Part shown: positions 26,524 through 35,684 of the stretch, piece after piece
Numbering within the stretch: the stretch's first letter is position 1
Layout of the letters: each line of letters starts with the position of its first letter
From: Euzebyella marina
GTDB lineage: Bacteria; Bacteroidota; Bacteroidia; Flavobacteriales; Flavobacteriaceae
Length of the DNA: 64,000 bases
Reading direction: 5' to 3'
Assembly: GCF_014855515.1 (NCBI RefSeq)
Contig: NZ_JACYFK010000001.1
Span: forward strand, 1,674,001-1,738,000
The notes under the pieces: generated by a model
What the model saw: the letters and a program-made list of their open reading frames with translations, nothing else
What the model was told of the DNA's origin: nothing
The model's database searches: none
Position numbers and translations under genes: made by a program

Positions 26524-26546
26524 AAAAATTTAAAATTTACCGGTAA

Positions 26547-27896
26547 TCAATTGGTTGTAATGCTTAATATTCTTTTCCAGCTTCTCTTTCTAACTTGAAT
26601 ATTTTTGCCTTTTTCAGAATTATACGAATCAACGATTTGATGCTCATATCGACTATAGAATTCAGGGTCAAAATTGGCATCTTTCAAATGCTCCATTACA
26701 TAGTCAATGCTTGTATACTCGCTTAACCAATGGTCGAACACCTCGTGTCGCATACGAATGCCAAATGTATTGATGCCCAAGAATAGGTTGGTCTGCTTTT
26801 GATAGGCTATCGTTAAACAAATATTCTCGCTAGAATGCCTCCAATGAAAATGTAGTTCATCTTCACTTTTATTCTTATCGCTAAATACCCAACCATAGGT
26901 ATGATATTCAATATCAAGAAACTTAGCGGAGTTGAACCAGTGTCCGGGGTTGTATTCGCGGCGATTACCGCAAATGGTTTGGGCAACCGTTTCACCCATC
27001 ATTCTTCCGGTGTACCAAACGGCCTCTACCGGCCTTCTATGACCAATGGCTTCTCGCTGTTCTGCACAATCACCAATAGCGTAAACATCTTTTATATTAG
27101 TTTCTAGATATCGATTGACCAAGATGCCTTTGCCTAATTGTAAGTCACTACTTTTTAAAAAGTCGATGCTGGGGCTAACCCCGGCAGTAAGACCCACAAA
27201 ATCGCATTCAATTTCCTCTCCAGTTTCCTCGATAATTACAGACTGTACATGTTCTTCTCCTTTAATTTCCCTTAAGCTAGAGCCTAAACGTAAATCTATG
27301 TGGTGCTTTTTGATATGCTCATTGAGCATTTGCGATTCTCCTGAAGGTAAAACCCCATCCCAGAAACTAGCTTCACGAACCAAAAAGGTGACAGGAATTT
27401 CTCTACTTCGAAGCATTTCGCATAGCTCTATTCCTATCAGGCCGCCACCTACAATAACAGCTCTTTTGCATACCTTGTTGTTTGGGGCATTGGTTTCCAG
27501 TAAATCTAAATCTTGTTTTGAAACGAGACCTTGAACACCTTTAAGATTTTGGCCCGGCCAACCGAATTTATTGGGTTGAGAACCTGTGGCGAGAATAAGT
27601 TGGTCATATTCTAAATCTCGGTTGTCGGAGGTATGTAAAGTTTTTGACTTGAAGTCAATTTTCTCGACATACGCCTGAACGAGTTCAATTTTGTTTTTTT
27701 TCCAAAACCAGTCTTCATAAGGTTGGGTGTGCTCAAATTTCATATGCCCCATGTATACGTACATTAGGGCGGTGCGAGAAAAAAAGTATTTAGTCTCGGC
27801 AGAAATAATCGTAATTTTTTTGTCGGAAAGTTTTCTGATATGACGTGCAGCGGTCACACCTGCTATTCCGTTTCCTATAATGACAACTTTTTCCAT
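26547..27896 (-). CDS. NAD(P)/FAD-dependent oxidoreductase
   Basis: 449 residues. Two-dinucleotide-binding-domain flavoprotein: FAD site IGNGIAGVTAARHI at the N-terminus, ATGSQPN, the second Rossmann motif VIVGGGLIGIELCEML at about 150 and YAIGDCAEQR for FAD binding. It has no CxxxxC redox disulfide, so it resembles nitrite-reductase-large-subunit or rubredoxin-reductase type enzymes, not lipoamide dehydrogenase. A C-terminal domain of about 130 residues is not recognised. With the membrane Fe-S protein next to it, it could pass electrons from NAD(P)H to the membrane. Confidence 0.88.
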   Translation of the reverse strand: MEKVVIIGNGIAGVTAARHIRKLSDKKITIISAETKYFFSRTALMYVYMGHMKFEHTQPYEDWFWKKNKIELVQAYVEKIDFKSKTLHTSDNRDLEYDQLILATGSQPNKFGWPGQNLKGVQGLVSKQDLDLLETNAPNNKVCKRAVIVGGGLIGIELCEMLRSREIPVTFLVREASFWDGVLPSGESQMLNEHIKKHHIDLRLGSSLREIKGEEHVQSVIIEETGEEIECDFVGLTAGVSPSIDFLKSSDLQLGKGILVNRYLETNIKDVYAIGDCAEQREAIGHRRPVEAVWYTGRMMGETVAQTICGNRREYNPGHWFNSAKFLDIEYHTYGWVFSDKNKSEDELHFHWRHSSENICLTIAYQKQTNLFLGINTFGIRMRHEVFDHWLSEYTSIDYVMEHLKDANFDPEFYSRYEHQIVDSYNSEKGKNIQVRKRSWKRILSITTN

Positions 27897-28035
27897 AGAA
27901 ATAATGAGGGCAATCGCTGATTCAGTCGTAAACTTTATACGGTCTTACCTGAAAAGTTTAATTTTTACGCAATTTAAATAAGTGGGTCAATAGTTCAAAT
28001 ACATTTACGAATGGTCATAAGTTACGCTTTTATCC

Positions 28036-28066
28036 TTGCCAAAAATAGATTGTCCGGCTACTTTTA
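28036..28066 (+). promoter_or_regulatory. Possible promoter of the DUF547-GH113 pair
   Basis: TTG (28036-28038), a 20-bp spacer and TACTTTTA (28059-28066; seven of eight matches to TAnnTTTG). The start site would be about 65 bp before the ATG at 28138. Confidence 0.35.
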
Positions 28067-28137
28067 AGGTTGGTCCGTGATTTGCGGTAAAGTATAAACA
28101 TGGCTTATCAATCTACGAGAAAAACGAAAAACAACCT

Positions 28138-28851
28138 ATGAGAAGCGCATTCATAATACTATTGCTACTGGCTCCACTGAGTGTGATGGAGCAGAAAATC
28201 GAAAGGTTTTTTAATAAAAGCGATGTGTTCTTAAAAGCTTACGTAGACAAAGGGAGGGTCAATTACGAAGCAATAAAAAGGAATCAATCTCAATTGGATG
28301 AGCTTTTGAATATGGCAGAGGAAATGGATGTAGATATAAGCCAACCTGAAATTTACAAGTCTTTCTGGATAAACGTTTATAATCTCGCGGTTATAAAGGG
28401 TATTACATTACAATACCCAATAGATTCACCATTGAATGTTTCAGGTTTTTTTGATAAGGTCAAATATAGTGTCGGAAGAAAAGAATTGACCTTGAACGAA
28501 ATTGAAAACGATATGCTTCGCGCCCCATTTCCTGATGAGGCCAGGTTTCATTTTGTTCTTGTCTGTGCAGGTCTAGGTTGCCCTCCCATAATTAGTACTG
28601 CTTATCGCCCTTCTTTATTAGAAGAGCAGCTGGAAGCCCAGACTCGAAAAGCTATCAATGATAAGAAGTTTATAAAGGTAGAAGGTGACCAAGTTCGTAT
28701 CTCGCAAATATTTGAGTGGTATGAAGAGGATTTTACCCGTGATGGTAAAAGCATCTTGTCTTTTCTAAACAATTATCGAAAGAGCCAACTTCCCGAAAAC
28801 GTAAAAATTTCGTACTACCCCTACGATTGGTCGTTGAACCAAACCGAATGA
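28138..28851 (+). CDS. DUF547 domain-containing secreted protein
   Basis: 237 residues with an N-terminal signal peptide (hydrophobic residues 5-16). The motifs YKSFWINVYNLAVIKGI and VCAGLGCPPI, with paired Cys in C-x5-C, are those of DUF547 (PF04784), a family frequent in Bacteroidota and plants but without known activity; it has been compared with papain-like folds. The gene lies 54 bp before the GH113-like gene on the same strand and diverges from the FAD oxidoreductase operon. Confidence 0.88.
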   Translation: MRSAFIILLLLAPLSVMEQKIERFFNKSDVFLKAYVDKGRVNYEAIKRNQSQLDELLNMAEEMDVDISQPEIYKSFWINVYNLAVIKGITLQYPIDSPLNVSGFFDKVKYSVGRKELTLNEIENDMLRAPFPDEARFHFVLVCAGLGCPPIISTAYRPSLLEEQLEAQTRKAINDKKFIKVEGDQVRISQIFEWYEEDFTRDGKSILSFLNNYRKSQLPENVKISYYPYDWSLNQTE

Positions 28852-28905
28852 TTTTTTAAATACTCGGCGGAATTATTATATTTCAGGAGTGTAAATTTTT
28901 TGACT

Positions 28906-29907
28906 ATGAGGTGGTTAGGCCTTTTTTTGTTGTGTTTTTTTCAATTTTCATGTTCAAGCCAGCAAACCGAAAAAATTAACGGGGTCAGTTTTGTGGCCTC
29001 AAGGGAGGCGGTAGCTCAAGAGCATGTTCAAGAGCTTTTAAATATTCATGCCAACCATGCGGCCATTATGCCTTTTGGTTTTATTCGGACTGTCGATGAG
29101 CCCGAAATAGTATTCGATAGTGATAGACAATGGCATGGCGAAACTAGAAAAGGGGCCAAGCAGTATATTGAAATGTTGCATAAAAACGGAGTAAAAGTGA
29201 TGGTAAAGCCCCAAATATGGATTTGGAGGGGTGTTTTTACCGGGTCTTTTGAATTAAAAACCGAAGAAGACTGGGCGATTTTTGAGAATTCGTACGAAAG
29301 ATTCATTCTCAACTATGCCGAAATGGCTGCTGAAACCAATACCGACATATTTTGTATTGGCACCGAACTTGAAAAGTTTGTAACCAATAGACCTGATTTT
29401 TGGAATGCCCTTATTCCTAAAGTAAGAAAGATTTACAAAGGAAAACTTACCTATGCCGCTAATTGGGACGAGTATAAAAGAACTCCTTTTTGGTCTCAGT
29501 TAGATTTTATAGGTATCGATGCCTACTTTCCGTTGTGCGAACATGAAACCCCCACGGTTGAGCAATGTAGGGTCGGTTGGCAGAAACATAAACCGTCTAT
29601 TGAGCAACTAGCGGAAACCGTTGATAGACCTGTACTTTTTACAGAGTTCGGTTATAGGAGCGCCCACCAGACAGCATGGAAACCTTGGCTTGTAGATATG
29701 CATGATAATCCCGCCAATATGCAGGGTCAAGTGAACGCGACCAAGGCTATTTTTGAAGAATTCTGGTCAGAAGATTGGTTCGCAGGCGGATATGTTTGGA
29801 AATGGTTCATCAACCATAAAGAATCCGGAGGGGAGAACGACAATAGGTTTACTCCTCAAAATAAACCTGCTCAAAACGTAATAAAGGAGTTTTATCGGAA
29901 ATCATAA
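28906..29907 (+). CDS. GH113-type glycoside hydrolase lipoprotein
   Basis: 333 residues from the ATG at 28906; the frame also extends two codons to a TTG at 28900, which I judge less likely. The lipobox is FFQFSCSS. The TIM barrel resembles GH113: KVMVKPQIWIWRG, TDIFCIGTELEKF with the acid/base Glu, FIGIDAYFPL and RPVLFTEFGYRS with the nucleophile Glu. Known GH113 members are beta-mannanases. It is probably a surface or periplasmic beta-mannan or beta-glycan hydrolase, but no SusC/SusD pair lies near, so a housekeeping role in envelope glycan is as likely. Confidence 0.82.
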   Translation: MRWLGLFLLCFFQFSCSSQQTEKINGVSFVASREAVAQEHVQELLNIHANHAAIMPFGFIRTVDEPEIVFDSDRQWHGETRKGAKQYIEMLHKNGVKVMVKPQIWIWRGVFTGSFELKTEEDWAIFENSYERFILNYAEMAAETNTDIFCIGTELEKFVTNRPDFWNALIPKVRKIYKGKLTYAANWDEYKRTPFWSQLDFIGIDAYFPLCEHETPTVEQCRVGWQKHKPSIEQLAETVDRPVLFTEFGYRSAHQTAWKPWLVDMHDNPANMQGQVNATKAIFEEFWSEDWFAGGYVWKWFINHKESGGENDNRFTPQNKPAQNVIKEFYRKS

Positions 29908-29914
29908 GCCCTTT

Positions 29915-30454
29915 CTAAATAGACTTGCCGAGCCAATAACTGTTGTATTCTTCTTCGAAGGCTAAGGTTTTTAGGTCCTCCATTCGATCGATGAAAAGAA
30001 CGCCATTCAAATGGTCGAGTTCGTGTTGGGCTACTATAGCTGGAAAATTCTCCAATTCTAATTCAAAATTTTCACCATCCTCATTCAATGCCTTCAACCG
30101 AATTTTTTGGTGTCTTTTTAATTGCCCTCGAATGCCCGGTATGCTAAGGCAACCTTCCCAACTATCTATTTTCTGATCGGATACAACTTCTATTTCTGGA
30201 TTGATTGCAATTACAATAGGAAAGTTCACTCTATTGGGGTAGCGAGGGTTGTCTTCAATTTCGATTACAAAAACCCTTTTCAATACATCTACTTGTGGTG
30301 CCGCAATACCCACTCCGTTTTTATCTCGCATGGTCGATACCAGGTTTTTCAAGAAAGTCTGAAATTCCGGTCGTTGAATTTCTTCTATTTCGACCGTTTC
30401 GCAAACATTTCGAAGGTTTGGGTTGCCCATTCGAATAACTTCTAAGCTTGCCAT
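29915..30454 (-). CDS. def: Peptide deformylase
   Basis: 179 residues. Removes the formyl group from new N-terminal Met. All three motifs are present: GVGIAAPQV (motif I), EGCLSIPG with the metal-ligand Cys (motif II), and QHELDHLNG with the two His and catalytic Glu (motif III). It converges with the GH113 gene across only 7 bp, and ends the operon with the upstream lipoprotein (6 bp). Confidence 0.97.
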   Translation of the reverse strand: MASLEVIRMGNPNLRNVCETVEIEEIQRPEFQTFLKNLVSTMRDKNGVGIAAPQVDVLKRVFVIEIEDNPRYPNRVNFPIVIAINPEIEVVSDQKIDSWEGCLSIPGIRGQLKRHQKIRLKALNEDGENFELELENFPAIVAQHELDHLNGVLFIDRMEDLKTLAFEEEYNSYWLGKSI

Positions 30455-30460
30455 GGCTAT

Positions 30461-31234
30461 TTATTTTAGACTTTTAATTTCTTCGGTTTCAATTTTTGAT
30501 AGTTTTTCGAGATTACCTGCTTCATACATTTTAGGCAAGTTTTCAAGTGGAGTGCCTATGGGGGCCTTATAATTGACATAGTCTTGAAATCTGATGCCAT
30601 CAACTGTTCTTACGTTATAGGCACTTCTAAACCTGACCCCGCCATCATTGGTGTTGTACTTGTAGGCAAGATAATCCATAGTGTTTTTATTGGCATGTAT
30701 CCAATAAAGAAAAACGTCTTCGTAGTCAACGCCTCCGCCTTCTTGCTCAAAACTAACTTTAATAAGGTCGTAGGGCTCATTTTTAATGTGAGTAGCACCA
30801 ACATATTCTTTGTTTACCGCAGCATCTTTTAGTTTATGCGGAAGGGTGGCGAAGTAAACCACCGAATTCAAGGCCTCGGTATACTTATTAACATCCTTTG
30901 AAGAGAGACTGGTTACTTGTCCGTCAATTATTCTAGTGAGGCGACCGTTCTTTAATGAATCTAAAAACTTTTGCCCATCTTTAACTTCTTCTGCCGTATA
31001 GATAAAACCGCCCTCGTTGTTCTTAAAAGTGAATTTCTTCTTTCTGAAAACAAAGCTATAATAGGCGGTATCATAAAGCTTTCCGCCGTGGGTAGAAATG
31101 GCACGTTCAATAATTTTTTGGGCCTTCGATGTTTCAGCGGTAGTATTATCAGGTGCCTTTATTTTTTTCTCCGAATTGCAAGAAAAAATCAATAGTGCCA
31201 GAACAATGGCCGAAAAGGTGTTTTTTAAGTTCAT
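30461..31234 (-). CDS. Lipoprotein of the DUF6503 type
   Basis: 257 residues with the lipobox LLIFSC (Cys19). After a short linker the sequence AIIERAISTHGGKLYDTAYYSF-like opening (residues about 42-62, HGG) and the YEDVFLYWIHANKNTMDYLAYKY stretch recall the outer-membrane-lipoprotein-carrier-like DUF6503 family of Bacteroidota. I recognise it only by these features. It lies 6 bp before def on the same strand. Function unknown. Confidence 0.65.
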   Translation of the reverse strand: MNLKNTFSAIVLALLIFSCNSEKKIKAPDNTTAETSKAQKIIERAISTHGGKLYDTAYYSFVFRKKKFTFKNNEGGFIYTAEEVKDGQKFLDSLKNGRLTRIIDGQVTSLSSKDVNKYTEALNSVVYFATLPHKLKDAAVNKEYVGATHIKNEPYDLIKVSFEQEGGGVDYEDVFLYWIHANKNTMDYLAYKYNTNDGGVRFRSAYNVRTVDGIRFQDYVNYKAPIGTPLENLPKMYEAGNLEKLSKIETEEIKSLK

Positions 31235-31382
31235 ATGGTTGTTTTAGAACGGGCCCAACTCAATAGGGGCCATCTATAGGTCGATTTTATGGTCTTTTTC
31301 ATACAGTTTGACCTTGTATTTTTACGTCAAAGATTCTAAAATTTTATTGTTGATGAAATGGTTAACTAAATTTTAGCACGAG

Positions 31383-31414
31383 TTGATGATATATTCATTC
31401 GTTCTTTAATTTTG
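31383..31414 (+). promoter_or_regulatory. Likely promoter of the cell-wall amidase gene
   Basis: TTG (31383-31385), a 21-bp spacer and TAATTTTG (31407-31414) match the Bacteroidota -33/-7 pattern. A start site near 31421 leaves a leader of about 50 nt to the ATG at 31472. Confidence 0.5.
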
Positions 31415-31471
31415 TGCAGAGTGAACACGTTAGGCATTATTTTTGATTTTTTGGGGTGTGAAGTGCTGAAA

Positions 31472-32524
31472 ATGAATCGATTTTTTCTCCCATATTTTAG
31501 AGTGGTTTTTTCTGTTTTGGTTACTTTTTTCGTAGCTGAGGTGGCCTTTGCCCAAGATTCGGTAAAAACCGTTGTAGCCAAAAGAGGCGATGGTATACTT
31601 TCTTTGTTGAGAAAAGAAGGGATCAACCCCTATGACCATTATGATGATTTTATTGCAATGAATCTTGATAACCTTCGAGATAGCATTCATTTGTATGAGG
31701 GTAGAAGGTATTTGATACCATCGGTCGAGCTCGATTCGGTAGAGGTTGTTGAGTCTATTGAGAAGAAGTCAAAAGAGGTAGTAAAAATAGAAGGTGAAGA
31801 TTTCGCCATTTTCGGAAAGAAACATGCAACAGTTCTGAAAAACAGCGATAGGCTGAAAGGCAACGTCTATTATTTGGTTTCGGGTCATGGTGGTCCTGAC
31901 CCGGGGGCAATGGCCAATTACGGGGGTAAAATGATTGCGGAAGACGAGTATGCATACGATATTACTTTACGGTTGGCCAAAGAGTTGATTTCGCATGGTG
32001 CACTGGTCTATATCATTATACGCGATGAGAATGACGGTATTCGTGATGAAAGGGTACTAGAAATTGATCATGACGAGGTGGCTTACCCTAACAAAACTAT
32101 TCCCTTGAATCAGGTAGCTCGTCTTAAACAGCGGGTCGAGATTGTAAACGATTTATACAGTAAACATCGTGGAAAATACCAGCGATTGATAGTTACACAT
32201 GTTGATAGTAGAAGTCGTGGTCAGAATATTGATGTTTTTTTCTATCACCATGAAAAGAGCAAAAATGGTAGAAAGTTGGCGGAGAGCATACATACTACCT
32301 TTCAAAAGAAGTATCAAAAATTTCAGCCTAATCGAGTTTATTCCGGCACTTTTGAAGACCGTTCATCACTGTATTTGGTTAAAAAGACGCATCCGGCGAT
32401 GACCTTTATCGAGATAGGAAACATCAGGAACAAAAAAGACCAACGCCGCATTTTAGATCCTGATAATCGCCAAGCTTTGGCCAAATGGATATCGGAAGGT
32501 GTTCTACTCGATTATGAAAAGTAA
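31472..32524 (+). CDS. N-acetylmuramoyl-L-alanine amidase (Amidase_3)
   Basis: 350 residues from ATG 31472. An upstream TTG extension of 20 codons lies over the putative promoter and is rejected. A signal peptide ends near VAFAQ. The catalytic domain holds VSGHGGPDPGAMANYGG (zinc His and the conserved DPGA), the EDEYAYDITLRLAKEL Glu ligand, LIVTHVDSRS (second His) and MTFIEIGNIRN with the catalytic Glu. It cuts the amide bond between MurNAc and the stem peptide, for cell separation. No LysM or AMIN domain is obvious. Confidence 0.9.
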   Translation: MNRFFLPYFRVVFSVLVTFFVAEVAFAQDSVKTVVAKRGDGILSLLRKEGINPYDHYDDFIAMNLDNLRDSIHLYEGRRYLIPSVELDSVEVVESIEKKSKEVVKIEGEDFAIFGKKHATVLKNSDRLKGNVYYLVSGHGGPDPGAMANYGGKMIAEDEYAYDITLRLAKELISHGALVYIIIRDENDGIRDERVLEIDHDEVAYPNKTIPLNQVARLKQRVEIVNDLYSKHRGKYQRLIVTHVDSRSRGQNIDVFFYHHEKSKNGRKLAESIHTTFQKKYQKFQPNRVYSGTFEDRSSLYLVKKTHPAMTFIEIGNIRNKKDQRRILDPDNRQALAKWISEGVLLDYEK

Positions 32525-32527
32525 TTT

Positions 32528-33226
32528 TTACGCCAGCACTTTCCTTCTGTAATAATCGTAAAGCTGTTCCGGGTCGGCACCCAAGGCATTTTTTAGGTGG
32601 ATGACTCCGAAATGGTACTGTAAGCGAAACATTCCAATAGCATCATAACGCCTTGCTGAAGTGGTTACGTAGTCAGGTATTATCGAGAAATTATTTGTTT
32701 TATAAATTCTGCCGATCAACTCACTGTCTTCATAAATGACGTAGTTCTCATTGAAGCCATCTAACTTTTCGAACAGTTCTTTGGTGATGTACAGAGATTG
32801 GTCTCCACCACGGCAAATCAAGAAATTGAACCTTGTACACCAAGAGAAAAAGGCCAAAAAAAGGCTGCGATTGTTAAACCTAAGTCGAAAACATCCTGCT
32901 TTATTTCCCTTTTCGTACAAGCTGACAAGGCATTCGATAAAATTCTCTGGTGGAAGGGTGTCTGCATGAAGAAAATACAGTACGTTCCCGCTTGCTTTTC
33001 GAGCTCCGAAATTCATTTGTGCAGCTCTTCCCTTCGCGGATTGACATAGAGTGACATCGAAAGCGGAAGCAACGGCAACGGTTAAATCGGTACTTCCCCC
33101 ATCAACTACAAGAATCTCATGAAGATGTGATGAAATGTTGAAGTTGGTCAGATAGCCAAGGAGTTCAGCAATATGTTCCTGTTCATTATAAACAGGAATG
33201 ACAATACTTATTTTGGCTTCCTCCAT
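32528..33226 (-). CDS. GT2 glycosyltransferase, TIGR04283 arsenosugar type
   Basis: 232 residues. ISIVIPVYNEQEHIAELL starts the GT2 fold, EILVVDGGSTDLT and YFLHADTLPP (DxD-like) follow. Length and the absence of membrane helices match the TIGR04283 family ('rSAM/selenodomain-associated transferase 2'), which is annotated as part of arsenosugar biosynthesis. It is last in the cluster, 12 bp after arsM, and converges with the amidase gene across 3 bp. Its acceptor is not known. Confidence 0.85.
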   Translation of the reverse strand: MEEAKISIVIPVYNEQEHIAELLGYLTNFNISSHLHEILVVDGGSTDLTVAVASAFDVTLCQSAKGRAAQMNFGARKASGNVLYFLHADTLPPENFIECLVSLYEKGNKAGCFRLRFNNRSLFLAFFSWCTRFNFLICRGGDQSLYITKELFEKLDGFNENYVIYEDSELIGRIYKTNNFSIIPDYVTTSARRYDAIGMFRLQYHFGVIHLKNALGADPEQLYDYYRRKVLA

Positions 33227-33238
33227 AAAATCAAAATA

Positions 33239-34204
33239 CTAGCAGCAACCACCACCATTATAGTGCCATGTACTCTCGCTAATATGAATTTCGTCATTGG
33301 AACGAGCAAGTGCCGCTGCTGTCTTATCGCAGATCGCAAGAGGTTGATTTTGCATCAAGACATGGCCCTTTTGATCATCGAAATAGGGCTCGTTACCATA
33401 ATAGATAGCAGTTTTTCCTGTAAAAATACACGGCCCGTCTTCTGGCATGGGGTCTTTAATTGCTGCAATTTCAATTGATTCGATATAGATCAGCTCATCA
33501 GTAGGGTAGTGGTTGGGCGAAAGAACGCGGTATGATTTTCTTGCGCGAACCTCAATTGTGCCGAAACCTGAATCGGTAAGCGTTTTGATGTATTCTTGAA
33601 GGGGTATGCTACCGCTAAGACACAGGGCTCGAAGCCTATCGTCATTTCGTAGTTCATCGTTCATTGGTTGTTCGCAGATGGGATCACTCATCACTAATCG
33701 GCCATTCGGTTTTAATACGCGATACATTTCTGCAACCGCCTTTTTTAAGTCTTCGGTCTTGAAAATGTTGAAGAGACAATTTTGGGCGGCAACATCAATA
33801 CTTGCATCTGCGACGGGCAGGTTCAAGGCATCACCTTTTATGAGATTGACAAACTTGCTGCTGAACCAATCGTTTTCTTCTTCGGCAATCTTGAAATTTT
33901 TTCGAGAGGCTTCCAACATCTCGTCGACTACGTCAATACCGGTTACACCACCTTCTTGTCTTGAGAAGTATGAGAACTGAAGCAGTTCCATACCACCGCC
34001 GACGCCTACGTACAAAACCTTAGGATCATTGATAAGGTCTTGGGCAGAAACGGTACTTCCGCAGCCGTAGTTCATCTCTTGCATAATTTTAGGGATGGAA
34101 AGACCTGGAAACTGCCAAACAGGATTTGTTGTGCAGCAAAGGCCCACATCTGGCGTAAGGGCCGCTTCTTTGTAGAGGTCATTGGTCGCTTCTAAATAAC
34201 TCAT
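33239..34204 (-). CDS. arsM: Arsenite methyltransferase of the arsenosugar type
   Basis: 321 residues. SAM-binding motif VLYVGVGGGMELLQFSYF and the GDALNLPVADASIDV strand are those of class I methyltransferases. Cys residues lie at LCCT (near 23), NYGCGST, AQNCLFN, DPICEQP and LCLSGSI, offering the thiols needed to bind As(III), and the protein ends in the unusual NGGGCC tail. It would methylate arsenite to dimethylarsinous acid. It overlaps the PNP gene by 4 bp (ATGA). The radical SAM partner ArsS is not in this window. Confidence 0.85.
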   Translation of the reverse strand: MSYLEATNDLYKEAALTPDVGLCCTTNPVWQFPGLSIPKIMQEMNYGCGSTVSAQDLINDPKVLYVGVGGGMELLQFSYFSRQEGGVTGIDVVDEMLEASRKNFKIAEEENDWFSSKFVNLIKGDALNLPVADASIDVAAQNCLFNIFKTEDLKKAVAEMYRVLKPNGRLVMSDPICEQPMNDELRNDDRLRALCLSGSIPLQEYIKTLTDSGFGTIEVRARKSYRVLSPNHYPTDELIYIESIEIAAIKDPMPEDGPCIFTGKTAIYYGNEPYFDDQKGHVLMQNQPLAICDKTAAALARSNDEIHISESTWHYNGGGCC

Positions 34205-35016
34205 AGCTTTTTTATTAATTCTTTGAACAATTTAACCATTTTAGGCTCAGCTTTACCGGCTACCTCGATAATCTCTTGAACGTTTACAGGTTCAAGATTT
34301 TCAGGGTCGCATTCATCGGTCAATACCGAAACGGCTACTATTGGTAGTTTTAGGTGGTTGGCGACGATAACTTCAGGTACGGTGCTCATGCCGACAGCAT
34401 CTGCACCGATTATCTTTAGCATTCTATATTCTGCCTTGGTCTCTAATTGTGGGCCGACCACCGAGGCATATACACCTTTTCTTAAAACAATATTTTCCTT
34501 CTCGGCAATGGCCGAAAGTTCTTTTCGCATATCGAGATCATAAGGTTCGGCCATATCGGTAAACCTTTCGCCGTATTGACTTACACCCTTAAATGCCAAA
34601 GGTGAGCCACCTTGAAGATTGATGTGGTCTTCGATAAGCATTAGGTCTCCTTTTTTAAAATCAAGATTGATAGCTCCGGCGGCATTTGAAATGAATAACT
34701 TTTTTATTCCTAGTTTATGCATGACCCTGATAGGGTAGGTAATATCTACAAAATCGTATCCTTCATATAGGTGAAACCTGCCTTGCATGACCACTACTTT
34801 TTTTCCTTCAAGGGTGCCATATATTAATTTTCCGGAATGAAATTCAACAGTCGCAAGAGGGAAAAACGGAATATGGTTATAATGAGCTTCAATAGCTTCT
34901 TCAATTTGATTGGCCAGTTTGCCCAAACCAGTACCTAGTACAATGCCTATTTCAGGATTTTCAAACCCTTTGGCTTCTAGGTAGGCGGTAGATTCTTCTA
35001 ACTGTTTTGGTGTCAT
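34201..35016 (-). CDS. Purine nucleoside phosphorylase
   Basis: 271 residues. Trimeric PNP type: IGIVLGTGLGKLANQI, the ATVEFHSGKLIYG and QGRFHLYEGY phosphate and ribose motifs, FISNAAGAI and DAVGMSTVPEV. It splits purine nucleosides to base and ribose-1-phosphate. Its 4-bp overlaps with both neighbours tie it to the arsenosugar cluster, where it could remove adenine from a dimethylarsinoyl-adenosine intermediate. It may also serve ordinary purine salvage. Confidence 0.92.
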   Translation of the reverse strand: MTPKQLEESTAYLEAKGFENPEIGIVLGTGLGKLANQIEEAIEAHYNHIPFFPLATVEFHSGKLIYGTLEGKKVVVMQGRFHLYEGYDFVDITYPIRVMHKLGIKKLFISNAAGAINLDFKKGDLMLIEDHINLQGGSPLAFKGVSQYGERFTDMAEPYDLDMRKELSAIAEKENIVLRKGVYASVVGPQLETKAEYRMLKIIGADAVGMSTVPEVIVANHLKLPIVAVSVLTDECDPENLEPVNVQEIIEVAGKAEPKMVKLFKELIKKL

Positions 35017-35630
35017 TTCCTGCTATTTTTTAGATAAGGTTGAAAGACGGCTAGGTCTTTTATGTCTTCGTAAAGGTCAATATCATTACGTTCTTGCAAA
35101 AGAACATAATTGGTTTTTTCTAAATCGGATAAGGTGTTTTTCAGTACTGAGGAGGTTCCCCATTGCTTTTCTTTGAACAAGTTCGCTTCAAAACTAGTCA
35201 TTCCCAATAGATAGTAACCGCCATCTTCAGCGGGGCCGACTACAAACTCATGTTTTTCTAGCAGGTTGAAGGCGTTCTTCAAGTCTTTTTGGGTGAGGTC
35301 GTACATGTCGCTGCCGATTATGACGATACGCTCAAAACCGTTTTTAAAACCCTCGGTAAAAGCTTGGGCCATTCGTTCGCCCAAGTCATGACCTGACTGC
35401 AATTTTTTTTCATAGTTCGAATTGTTCCAAACATCGTTTTCCCAAATGGTTTCTGAGTACCAAACCTCTTTTACTATCTCTAGGTTATGCGTGATACTCG
35501 CTGTGTGGCGCAATAAAAACTTGTAAATGTCAAGTGCGGCTTCATCTCCTATGGTAGCCGCCAATCTGGTCTTGCATTTTCCTAATTCTGGGTTGCGAGT
35601 AAATATGAGCAATAGGTTCTTTGAATTCAA
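35013..35630 (-). CDS. TIGR04282 arsenosugar biosynthesis glycosyltransferase
   Basis: 205 residues. The opening NLLLIFTRNPELGKCKTRLAA-like stretch (residues about 4-24) and the VIIGSDMYDLT and EFVVGPAEDGGYYLLG motifs are those of the DUF2064/TIGR04282 nucleotidyl- or glycosyltransferase-like family ('rSAM/selenodomain-associated transferase 1'). It is the first gene of the four-gene arsenosugar block and overlaps the PNP gene by 4 bp. Confidence 0.88.
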   Translation of the reverse strand: MNSKNLLLIFTRNPELGKCKTRLAATIGDEAALDIYKFLLRHTASITHNLEIVKEVWYSETIWENDVWNNSNYEKKLQSGHDLGERMAQAFTEGFKNGFERIVIIGSDMYDLTQKDLKNAFNLLEKHEFVVGPAEDGGYYLLGMTSFEANLFKEKQWGTSSVLKNTLSDLEKTNYVLLQERNDIDLYEDIKDLAVFQPYLKNSRK

Positions 35631-35684
35631 ATCAATGGCTATTTTTTAAATTGTAGTTGGCATTTTGCTTGGTGGGCGAAAAGG

